Part shown: positions 1 through 5,488 of the stretch, piece by piece
Numbering within the stretch: the stretch's first letter is position 1
Layout: each line of letters starts with the position of its first letter
Source: Bacteroidales bacterium UBA1735
Lineage (GTDB): Bacteria > Bacteroidota > Bacteroidia > Bacteroidales > Paludibacteraceae
Direction of reading: 5' to 3'
Assembly (NCBI GenBank): GCA_002315745.1
Contig: DCID01000019.1
Span: 1 to 5,547 of the forward strand
DNA length: 5,547 nucleotides
Notes under the pieces: model-generated
Told to the model about the DNA's origin: nothing
Database searches by the model: none
Seen by the model: only the letters and a program-made list of their open reading frames with translations
Position numbers and translations under genes: made by a program

Positions 1-542
1 TTTGGCCACATCCCCACAGGAGTGGCATTAACAAGGATATCACAAGTCCGAATAGCGTCTTCTATCCCTTTTGTTCCTGTCTCATTCACCCATTCTCCGT
101 CTTCTATATGCCATATCATCACCTCTCCCTTCAACGCATACCTCACCGCCTTAGCAGCCCCGCCACGACCTAAAATCACAGCCTTTTGAGGCTGATTGGT
201 CAGCATAGGCGCAATCGCTTCTCGAAACCCCATCCAATCGGTATTATATCCCACAAACCGTATGCCATTCATCTCATGCACTACGTGTACCACATTGACT
301 GCCCCTATTTCTTTGGCCACTGGATCGATGCTATCCAATAGGGGTAGGATCGTGCGCTTATAAGGAATAGTCACATTGAATCCGTCTAGCGTCTTACCTG
401 TGGTAGACAGCCATGCTTGCACGTCCTCCGTCTCATATAACCGGTATTGGGCATCTATACCCTCGCGGGCGAACTTCTCCGTGAAGTATTTTTCTGACCA
501 CGAGTGTCCCAACTGTTTCCCTATTAATCCGTATTGCTTCAT
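1..542 (-). CDS. aroE: Shikimate dehydrogenase, C-terminus beyond the window edge
   Basis: Catalyses the NADPH-dependent reduction of 3-dehydroshikimate to shikimate in cytoplasmic aromatic amino acid biosynthesis. I translated the minus strand from the ATG at 542-540: 180 complete codons are visible and the frame is open to base 1, so roughly the last quarter to third is missing. Family signatures seen: an N-terminal YGLIGKQLGHSWS with the shikimate-binding serines at 14 and 16; GFNVTIPYK with the catalytic lysine at 62; AVNVV at 81-85; GYNTDWMGF with the catalytic aspartate at 102; a dinucleotide loop GRGGAAKAV at 125-133; and VNATPVGMWP at 171-180. The start lies inside the tilS stop (ATGA overlap), implying translational coupling and expression from the tilS promoter. 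The usual N/S-R-T motif contacting the NADP 2'-phosphate is not evident after the loop; an acidic stretch (IEDGE, 146-150) follows instead. Family assignment is firm; cofactor preference is open. Confidence 0.95.
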   Translation of the reverse strand, partial: MKQYGLIGKQLGHSWSEKYFTEKFAREGIDAQYRLYETEDVQAWLSTTGKTLDGFNVTIPYKRTILPLLDSIDPVAKEIGAVNVVHVVHEMNGIRFVGYNTDWMGFREAIAPMLTNQPQKAVILGRGGAAKAVRYALKGEVMIWHIEDGEWVNETGTKGIEDAIRTCDILVNATPVGMWP

Positions 543-1300
543 AGTTGTTGCATCCTCTCTGCGAGTTCCGCTACATGCTCAATCTCGGCTTTTGACCAGT
601 GACTCAACTCCTCCCGTACTGCATTGCGTTTAAACTGTGTATCGCTATTGGTCGAGTCCTCTACCCATTGTAGTCCCCGTATATCGCGCAGATAGTGACA
701 AATATACTCATGCGTCGTACACAATAATGGGCGGATTATAGGTATGTTCTTACCTCTAACCTGTAGCGAAGCGTCCTCTAACCTATCACCTGCGAACATG
801 TTGTTCGCTACCGCCCTCATTCCACAAAGCCCATTAACACCACATCCACGTCGGATATTCATGATCACGGTCTCGGCTTGATCATTCTGATGATGTGCCA
901 CCGCGATGGCTGCACATCCACTCTCCCGTGCCAACTCATCAAACCACGTATATCGCAGTTCCCGAGCCGCCACCTCCACGCCTACATGCTGCGCCCGCGC
1001 GTATGAAAGCGTATCGAATGCACGTACGCGCAATGGAACACCATTGGCCATCCATGCCTGCGGATGGGGTAGTCGTTCTCCGATATGCGCACATAACTCA
1101 CGTACAAAAGCCTCATCTCGGTCGCTCTCCGCTCCGCGAAGATGGAAGTTGCAGTGCGCAACAATACATTCGTAACCACTTCGTAGTAGCACATCCAATA
1201 GTGCGACACTATCGGCACCGCCGCTTACGCAGACCAGTACCTTGTTGCCCTCGTGTAGGAGTTCCTTGTCTCGAATATATTTTTGTACTCGACGTAGCAT
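539..1300 (-). CDS. tilS: tRNA(Ile)-lysidine synthetase, short form
   Basis: Ligates lysine to C34 of the CAU-anticodon tRNA-Ile so that it reads AUA codons; an ATP-dependent, normally essential cytoplasmic enzyme. The 253-residue product has the PP-loop SGGADS at 26-31, HCNFHLRG at 49-56, VEVAARELRY at 108-117, AHHQNDQAET at 135-144, RRGCGVNGL at 150-158, IIRPLL at 188-193 and DSTN at 215-218 followed by KRNAVR. I chose the ATG at 1300 because the PP-loop then sits at the usual distance from the N-terminus. The longer open frame back to 1426 would read through the gene's own promoter at 1316-1347. The protein ends about 25 residues after the RNxxR segment, whereas many TilS proteins exceed 400 residues with extra C-terminal tRNA-binding domains. 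This truncation looks genuine because aroE begins in the stop codon. The short 5' leader suggests near-leaderless translation. Confidence 0.93.
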   Translation of the reverse strand: MLRRVQKYIRDKELLHEGNKVLVCVSGGADSVALLDVLLRSGYECIVAHCNFHLRGAESDRDEAFVRELCAHIGERLPHPQAWMANGVPLRVRAFDTLSYARAQHVGVEVAARELRYTWFDELARESGCAAIAVAHHQNDQAETVIMNIRRGCGVNGLCGMRAVANNMFAGDRLEDASLQVRGKNIPIIRPLLCTTHEYICHYLRDIRGLQWVEDSTNSDTQFKRNAVREELSHWSKAEIEHVAELAERMQQL

Positions 1301-1315
1301 ACGCAAATTAGTGCG

Positions 1316-1347
1316 CAAAGGTACAACTTTTTTTTCAAATAAGCAAA
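1316..1347 (-). promoter_or_regulatory. Bacteroidota-type promoter for tilS-aroE
   Basis: Read on the minus strand, TTTG (1347-1344) is followed after exactly 20 bp by TACCTTTG (1323-1316), matching the Bacteroidota consensus TTTG-N19-21-TAnnTTTG. Transcription would start near 1308-1311, leaving a leader of only about 8-11 nt before the tilS ATG at 1300. This supports the short start. Start-site position is inferred from the consensus. Confidence 0.8.
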
Positions 1348-1372
1348 TTTTTACCCTAAAAAATGCAAAACA

Positions 1373-1404
1373 TTTGGCACTTTCAAAAAAAATCCGTACC
1401 TTTG
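1373..1404 (+). promoter_or_regulatory. Bacteroidota-type promoter for the membrane protein-GH13 operon
   Basis: TTTG at 1373-1376, a 20-bp spacer and TACCTTTG at 1397-1404 match the sigma-ABfr consensus. The predicted start near 1410 gives a leader of about 20 nt ahead of the ATG at 1432. It lies back-to-back with the tilS promoter, the two -33 boxes being 25 bp apart, so the polymerases could interfere. No clear operator is visible between them. Confidence 0.82.
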
Positions 1405-1431
1405 CACGTTTTTTTATAACTTGCAACCTGT

Positions 1432-2601
1432 ATGAAATCTCGTATTCTCGAACTCGACCTCACCAAGACTTTTGTCTTAATTGTCACCCTAATTGGTATT
1501 CACTCATTCTATGACTTAGTGGACTTAGAAATGCTGGACGTGGCAGATAGTGCCATTGGCTCGGTGCTCAATGTGTTAGGAGGTACTTTTGGTGCACCTA
1601 TCTTTATGTTCTGCATGGGTGTAACCTTAGGATTCTCCCGTCACCAAACTCCTAAAGATTGGCTGCATCGTGGTATTGAACTTATCACTATCGGTATGGT
1701 ACTCAATGTACTTCGTTGGGGGACTTTGGCTTTTCACGCGTACGTCGCGCACGAGCCCGAGTTATATAAAGGTTTAGCCATCATCTTTAATGTGGACATC
1801 TTGCAGTTTGCGGGTTTGGCATTCATGCTTCTTGCACTCTTGCAGTACTTGCGTGCCAATCATTGGGTTATCTTGTTGGTGGGCGTGGTGCTGAATTTTA
1901 TCGGCAGTGCCCTTGAGGGCCATTTTACCGACTCGTATGTGGTCAACCAAGCCCTTGGTTATTTCTATCCCACACCTACTTGCTGCTGTTTCCCGTTGTT
2001 CAACTGGTTCATTTTCGTAGCAGCGGGTAATATGATGGGGTATTTATACCGCACGATCGACATGCGTCGTTTCTTTGCCATCGCCATTCCTGTGGGTGGT
2101 ATCATTACAGCCGTTTATATGTATCTTACCATGGTTGCTCAATGGCCGTGCCTGCGCACATTACAAGGCGATTGGGGACTCTATTGGATGAACCCATACG
2201 ATGCGCTACCAACCGCTTTTGGTGTAGCACCCTTTATGATAGGCGTCTTTTGGCTGTTGGCAAAAATTGTTCCAGATCGTTGGGTACCCATCTTGTCTTA
2301 TCCATCGCAACATATTAACCAATTCTACTGCGTATCGTGGGTATGGATCATGTGGACTGCTAATATCTTCCTTTTCGTGCCAAAGGCAACGACGGATGCT
2401 CAGTTCTTAATTGCTTGGCTCTCCATGATTGCCCTCACGACACTCTCTGTTCTTATCTATGATAAGTGGCTGCAAGCCCGTCTAACACCGCATTTTGAGC
2501 GTCACGCTACGGCATGGACTATTGGTGTTTGGATGGCTATCCTCGCCTTCGGTGCCTGGTACTTCACCCACGTTCCTGAACCCTACATTATGCCATATTA
2601 A
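1432..2601 (+). CDS. Multi-pass membrane protein, probable acyltransferase family
   Basis: A 389-residue, strongly hydrophobic inner-membrane protein with about ten predicted transmembrane segments by eye (around residues 13-30, 52-68, 82-100, 117-140, 144-161, 186-206, 213-233, 260-278, 298-316, 325-343 and 362-378; one or two uncertain). The N-terminal pattern R4..LD9..K12 then H24 inside the first membrane helix resembles the LDxLRG-(x)n-H signature of membrane acyltransferases (acyltransferase 3 / DUF1624-HGSNAT-like), where the histidine is important for acyl transfer. GAPIFMFCMGV at 54-64 and DILQFAGLAFMLLALL at 122-137 also fit that group. A Cys triplet occurs at 184-186. The donor and acceptor cannot be inferred; a surface or periplasmic glycan is plausible because the next gene is a GH13-like lipoprotein. 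It is first in a two-gene operon, its stop lying 2 bp before the next ATG. Membrane nature is certain, family moderately so. Confidence 0.7.
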   Translation: MKSRILELDLTKTFVLIVTLIGIHSFYDLVDLEMLDVADSAIGSVLNVLGGTFGAPIFMFCMGVTLGFSRHQTPKDWLHRGIELITIGMVLNVLRWGTLAFHAYVAHEPELYKGLAIIFNVDILQFAGLAFMLLALLQYLRANHWVILLVGVVLNFIGSALEGHFTDSYVVNQALGYFYPTPTCCCFPLFNWFIFVAAGNMMGYLYRTIDMRRFFAIAIPVGGIITAVYMYLTMVAQWPCLRTLQGDWGLYWMNPYDALPTAFGVAPFMIGVFWLLAKIVPDRWVPILSYPSQHINQFYCVSWVWIMWTANIFLFVPKATTDAQFLIAWLSMIALTTLSVLIYDKWLQARLTPHFERHATAWTIGVWMAILAFGAWYFTHVPEPYIMPY

Positions 2602-2603
2602 AG

Positions 2604-4253
2604 ATGAAGATATACCAATTTATCCTATGGGTATCCATACTGACCTTATATGGATGTCAGACCACCAAGAAGGACGATTCTTTTGCGTGGAATACAGCAT
2701 CTGTTTATTTTCTGCTCACCGATCGTTTCTGTAATGGCGATACCACCAATGATCACTCCTATGGGCGTGTTACGGACTATGGTAGTGAGCGATTTAATGC
2801 CGCCACTTTCCATGGTGGAGACTATGCTGGCTTGCTTGAAAAGATACAAGATGGCTATTTCACCCGCTTGGGTGTGGACGTGGTATGGCTAACCGATCCG
2901 TATGAACAGATCCATGGATGGACTTCCGGTAGTGGTAGTATCAATGATTTTCCGCACTATGGCTATCATGGTTATTATCCGTTGGATTATACCCAAATAG
3001 ACAAGAACTACGGCACCGTAGCGCAGTTCCGCGCCGTGGTAGATGCGTTGCATAAGCAAGGCATTCGAGTGATGCTCGGGGCGAACATCAACGATGTAGG
3101 TTATCCTACTTTTGCGGACGCTAAGGAGCAAAACTACTATCCCGGTTCGGACACGATAGACGACACATGGCGTGTAGATCGAGGTGCTGAATATATGCAA
3201 TTCATGGGTGATGCGTATGCGTTCCCCGATTGGTTTACAACGGCTTGGCTGCGTCAACCAATGAGCGCAAAGGAATTACGCAACGATCCCGATCGCTCTG
3301 TACACGAGACACTCTATGGTTTGCCTGATATGCTAACGGAGAAACACGAATCAGTCACTATCCCCACTTTCTTAAAACGCAAATGGGCACAAGAGGGTAG
3401 TGACCATGATGCTTGGACATGGACAGCCATGAAAACCCTTCGTGAGGATGCTGACCTTGCGCCTTCGGATTATCAGATACGTTGGATAGCGGCTTGGGTA
3501 GAGGAGTTTGGTATTGATGGATACCGCTGTGATGTGGTGGAGTTTGTGCATCGAGAGCGTTGGGCACAGTTACATCAAGCATGTAACGAGGCATTGAATC
3601 GTTGGCGTGCCAAACATCCGGAACAAGCTGCTTCCCAATGGATAGATGAGGTAATGTTCACAGGCGATCATGAAGATGCATATATAACCTATTTACCAGA
3701 ATACCAAGCAGTCGGATTCTCTTCCATGGTCAATATGCAGTTCCCAAAAGATGGTAATCTCAGAACAATTGCCGCGGTATGGCAGGCGTATGCGGATAGT
3801 ATGGCAGCACATGCCGATTGGTATCCGTTCTCGTATCTTAATAATGCCTATTTCCGTGACGCAGATATGGAACGCATGGAAGATTGTGCAACTGCTTTTC
3901 TATTATCGCCAGGTGCGGTACAGGTCTTCTATGGCGATGAACTGCGTCGGGAGCAAAGCGATGCGCGCCTCAATGTAGATGCTGCACAGGCTTTCCGTTC
4001 GGATATGCCGTGGAATAAACTCGAAGAGGAGCAGCCGCTATGGAACCATTTTGCTACTTTATTAGCAGTACGCAAGGCGCATCCTGCTATTGGTAGTGGC
4101 AAACAAATCATGTTGGATAGCCTGACAGTTATTCGCGAGACGGAGGAGGATAGGGTACTTATACGCCTCAAACCCAATGGGATAGACACAACTGCTATTC
4201 CAAGTAATTGGAAATGCATAGTTAATTTATCTAATTGCGCCATTTTTTTGTAA
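2604..4253 (+). CDS. MalS-like GH13 lipoprotein with degenerate active site (putative pseudo-amylase)
   Basis: A 549-residue exported protein: a short signal peptide ends in a lipobox-like LYGC (Cys18), so lipid anchoring is expected; Tyr at -2 is unusual. From residue 34 it follows periplasmic alpha-amylase MalS: VYFLLTDRFCNGD (34-46), FHGGD (69-73), EQIHGW (101-106), FPHYGYHGYY (116-125), GIDGYRCD (303-310), SPGAVQVFYGDE (435-446), RSDMPW (465-470), KAHPAIGSGKQ (491-501). However, the conserved GH13 regions are altered: region I reads GANIND (159-164) where DxxxNH is expected; region II keeps Asp310 but has EF for KH (313-314); the general-acid Glu position holds Asp355; region IV has AY (415-416) for HD. 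The nucleophile therefore remains while the acid/base and transition-state aspartate are changed. I infer weak or absent hydrolysis and perhaps glucan binding or sensing. It is translationally linked to the upstream membrane gene. The C-terminal domain is short, ending soon after NWKCIVNLSN. Confidence 0.85.
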   Translation: MKIYQFILWVSILTLYGCQTTKKDDSFAWNTASVYFLLTDRFCNGDTTNDHSYGRVTDYGSERFNAATFHGGDYAGLLEKIQDGYFTRLGVDVVWLTDPYEQIHGWTSGSGSINDFPHYGYHGYYPLDYTQIDKNYGTVAQFRAVVDALHKQGIRVMLGANINDVGYPTFADAKEQNYYPGSDTIDDTWRVDRGAEYMQFMGDAYAFPDWFTTAWLRQPMSAKELRNDPDRSVHETLYGLPDMLTEKHESVTIPTFLKRKWAQEGSDHDAWTWTAMKTLREDADLAPSDYQIRWIAAWVEEFGIDGYRCDVVEFVHRERWAQLHQACNEALNRWRAKHPEQAASQWIDEVMFTGDHEDAYITYLPEYQAVGFSSMVNMQFPKDGNLRTIAAVWQAYADSMAAHADWYPFSYLNNAYFRDADMERMEDCATAFLLSPGAVQVFYGDELRREQSDARLNVDAAQAFRSDMPWNKLEEEQPLWNHFATLLAVRKAHPAIGSGKQIMLDSLTVIRETEEDRVLIRLKPNGIDTTAIPSNWKCIVNLSNCAIFL

Positions 4254-4307
4254 GAATATTTGCATATATCCAAAATTTATTGTACTTTTGCAGCGAATCT
4301 GGCGCAA
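4235..4307. repeat. 8-bp inverted repeat bracketing the RNA promoter
   Basis: TTGCGCCA at 4235-4242, inside the last codons of the GH13-like gene, is the exact reverse complement of TGGCGCAA at 4300-4307, just at or after the predicted transcription start. The two arms flank the promoter at 4259-4290 symmetrically. They could be regulator half-sites, or pair in read-through mRNA. An 8-bp match within 73 bp may also be chance. Confidence 0.45.
4259..4290 (+). promoter_or_regulatory. Bacteroidota-type promoter upstream of the structured RNA
   Basis: TTTG at 4259-4262, a 20-bp spacer and TACTTTTG at 4283-4290 match the consensus as well as the two promoters at 1316-1404, with the same spacing. 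The predicted start is around 4296-4300. No open reading frame with a credible start follows for 300 bp, so the promoter appears to drive a non-coding transcript or a very long leader. Confidence 0.75.
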
Positions 4308-4591
4308 CTTTTATTATTGATGCAGATGTGAGATCTATATAAAACACCGTCGCCGACCGACGTGCACAGCGGGACATAATATAAAAGGCGTTTACTAATG
4401 CTTGTTATCGACTAGCTGAAATGTAGGAAGTTTCAAGAGTTTTAGATCGAAACAGGTAAGTGGTAGATGTCCACAGGTGTATTTACGCCCAATAGTGCTA
4501 ATTCTAGCACTATATCAGGGTTATTATACATGGCGTGGATTTCGGACTGCTTATTCGACTAAAACGGGTTTTTCCTACAACCTCAGCTAGC
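4297..4591 (+). ncRNA. Putative structured non-coding RNA or long structured leader
   Basis: All three forward frames are broken by stops, and the longest open stretch (about 57 codons ending at 4590) has no recognisable protein. Nested complementarity is strong. A long-range helix pairs 4412-4419 with 4583-4590 (CTAGCTGA/TCAGCTAG) and, after a small AA/ACC internal loop, 4422-4429 with 4572-4579 (TGTAGGAA/TTCCTACA). Inside lie hairpins 4430-4434/4449-4453, 4460-4463/4471-4474 and a perfect 9-bp stem 4492-4500/4505-4513 with loop ATTC, plus a 9-pair helix 4481-4489/4532-4540 (two G-U) that competes with a local hairpin 4476-4480/4485-4489. A 5' domain has 4308-4314/4381-4387 (CTTTTAT/ATAAAAG) enclosing a 7-bp stem 4345-4352/4358-4364 with one bulged C; 4388-4392/4397-4401 forms another hairpin. 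I recognise no tmRNA, RNase P, SRP, 6S, riboswitch or intron core. Both ends are inferred: the 5' end from the promoter, the 3' end from the closing helix. Confidence 0.6.
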
Positions 4592-4877
4592 TACAATTAA
4601 ATGTCCAAATGGACAGCAATTGCGAGTAACGGCAGAAGCAATCTTGGATGACAGCCATTTTGATTGCTGGAGTGATGGAGTAACAACCAATCCGCGTGTG
4701 ATTGTTGTGAATAGCGACATATCATTGACCGCCATTTACAACAGTACGCAAGCATCAATCGGCGAAGTCGATAGCCAAACGTCCAAAGTCGAAAGTCAAA
4801 AGTTCTTGCGCAACGGCGTGCTTCTCATCGAGCGCAACGGCATCTACTACAATGCCCAAGGGGCGGTAGTGGAATAA
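4563..4877 (+). pseudogene. C-terminal remnant of a secreted repeat-domain protein
   Basis: The frame is open from 4563 (after a TAA at 4560-4562) to a TAA at 4875-4877, but protein-like sequence begins only near 4593. It resembles a bacterial immunoglobulin-like InlB B-type repeat: LRVTAEA, then HFDCWSDGVTTNPR, then SDISLTAIY. A spacer (GEVDSQTSKVESQ) and a terminal block FLRNGVLLIERNGIYYNAQG follow. The last block resembles C-terminal tails common on secreted Bacteroidales proteins, possibly a type IX-type sorting signal. No ATG occurs in the frame; only TTG at 4620 or GTG further in could start it, and there is no signal peptide. I therefore read it as the 3' end of a larger lost gene. It directly abuts the closing helix of the structured RNA and is in the same phase as the GH13-like gene, so an ancestral fusion interrupted by about 340 bp is possible but unproven. 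Confidence 0.65.
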
Positions 4878-4896
4878 GACACAAGACCCCCACCGA

Positions 4897-4915
4897 CTCC
4901 CCCTCGAAGGGGGAG
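4897..4915. repeat. GC-rich palindrome, REP-like
   Basis: CTCCCCCT (4897-4904) and AGGGGGAG (4908-4915) form a perfect 8-bp stem around a CGA triloop, preceded by a C-rich stretch (4887-4894). Short C-run/G-run palindromes of this type recur between genes in some Bacteroidota genomes, so this may be a dispersed repeat. No T-run follows, so it is not itself an intrinsic terminator. Confidence 0.6.
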
Positions 4916-4931
4916 AGAAATAATACTTAGC

Positions 4932-4963
4932 AAAAGAACTGCTCGAATAGGGCAGTTCTTTTT
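4932..4963 (+). terminator. Rho-independent terminator
   Basis: AAAAGAACTGC (4932-4942) pairs perfectly over 11 bp with GCAGTTCTTTT (4952-4962) around a 9-nt loop, with the T-run 4959-4963 at the 3' end. It ends any transcript from the promoter at 4259 or the upstream operon. The A-run on the left flank means it could also work in reverse. Confidence 0.85.
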
Positions 4964-5038
4964 GTAATTTCGATTGCTGCGTGGTACACTTTTCGATTGT
5001 TAATTACACTTCTTTGCTTTTTTAGCCCCATAAATCAC

Positions 5039-5058
5039 AAAAATGCAAGAAAAATGCA
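5039..5058. repeat. Two AAAAATGCA copies 11 bp apart upstream of the toxin promoter
   Basis: AAAAATGCA occurs at 5039-5047 and 5050-5058, one helical turn apart and 17 bp before the -33 region of the toxin promoter. The rest of 4964-5074 is AT-rich and shows no gene. The repeats could be an autoregulatory operator for the HigA-like antitoxin, but A-rich sequence makes chance repetition likely. Confidence 0.3.
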
Positions 5059-5074
5059 CTTTTTTGCCAAAAAA

Positions 5075-5106
5075 TTTCGTTATATGGAAACTTTTTTGTA
5101 ATTTTG
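5075..5106 (+). promoter_or_regulatory. Probable promoter of the toxin-antitoxin operon
   Basis: TAATTTTG at 5099-5106 matches the -7 element TAnnTTTG. The -33 region is imperfect (TTTC at 5075-5078, 20 bp away). Transcription would start near 5113, about 20 nt before the ATG at 5133, which favours that start over the upstream in-frame ATG at 5043. Confidence 0.62.
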
Positions 5107-5132
5107 CACCCGATTTTAATAAAAACAATCCA

Positions 5133-5477
5133 ATGCAAGAAGTAAAACAACTATTTAATGTATTGTATTCTGAAGAAGCCGATGCTTTCTTGTCCGCGCA
5201 AACAGACAAGGTAAGAGCCAAAATTCTATATAATGTGATGCGCGCTTCTTATTCCAACGATCCTGAACTATTCAAGAAATTGGAAAACACCGACATTTGG
5301 GAGTTTAGGACGCGGTTTGATGGAAAGCAATATCGACTATTGGCATTTTGGGATAAACGCAATAAACAGAACACCCTTGTGGTTGCTACACATGGATTTA
5401 TCAAAAAGACGCGGAAGACACCCAAACAAGAGATAACCCACGCGGAACAAATTAAAAATCAATATTTTAATGCATAA
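5133..5477 (+). CDS. HigB-like toxin of the RelE/ParE superfamily (Gp49/DUF891 type)
   Basis: A 114-residue basic cytoplasmic protein. Toxins of this family are ribosome-dependent mRNA endonucleases neutralised by a cognate antitoxin. The diagnostic C-terminal half is present: DIWEFRTRF at 54-62, YRLLAFWD at 67-74, then LVVATHGFIKKTRKTPKQEI at 82-101, matching the family pattern (I/L)WE(L/F)R...YR...H.F.KKT.KTP..EI..A. The N-terminal helical part (residues 13-53) has the usual EEADAFL start. The length fits the family at about 110 residues. The ATG at 5133 is preferred because the promoter -7 box lies between it and the upstream ATG at 5043. Toxin-first order with the antitoxin 11 bp downstream is typical of higBA. 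It appears intact. Confidence 0.88.
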   Translation: MQEVKQLFNVLYSEEADAFLSAQTDKVRAKILYNVMRASYSNDPELFKKLENTDIWEFRTRFDGKQYRLLAFWDKRNKQNTLVVATHGFIKKTRKTPKQEITHAEQIKNQYFNA

Positions 5478-5488
5478 ACTTTGTGACT

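Noticed and set aside
906..1311. Plus-strand open frames opposite tilS
   Set aside because: They are antisense to a well-conserved gene, have low-complexity Pro/Arg/His composition and no promoter; they are reading-frame shadows.
1301..1426. N-terminal extension of tilS by 42 codons
   Set aside because: It covers the tilS promoter and part of the divergent region, has no TilS similarity, and would place the PP-loop too far from the N-terminus.
4563..4572. AAAA-CGGG-TTTT as a terminator of the structured RNA
   Set aside because: Only four A-T pairs, and the T-run is needed for the long-range helix; the convincing terminator is at 4932-4963.
4450..4590. Open stretch of about 57 codons through the RNA region, ending at TAG 4588-4590
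   Set aside because: It has no credible start codon and no recognisable domain, and it coincides with the strongest paired segments, so it is probably accidental.
4297..4591. Known RNA classes: group I or II intron, tmRNA, RNase P RNA, retron ncRNA
   Set aside because: I see no group II domain V, no coherent P-Q-R-S group I core, no tmRNA tag or acceptor ends, no RNase P conserved core, and no reverse transcriptase in the window. Only a covariance search could exclude divergent forms.
4233..4624. 7-bp direct repeat AATTGCG at 4233-4239 and 4618-4624 as an insertion target duplication
   Set aside because: Collapsing the repeat gives a stop codon in the GH13 frame rather than a restored gene, and 7-bp AT-rich repeats are common by chance.
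5043..5132. Upstream ATG of the toxin gene (30 extra residues)
   Set aside because: The promoter -7 box at 5099-5106 lies inside this stretch and the extra residues do not match the toxin family.
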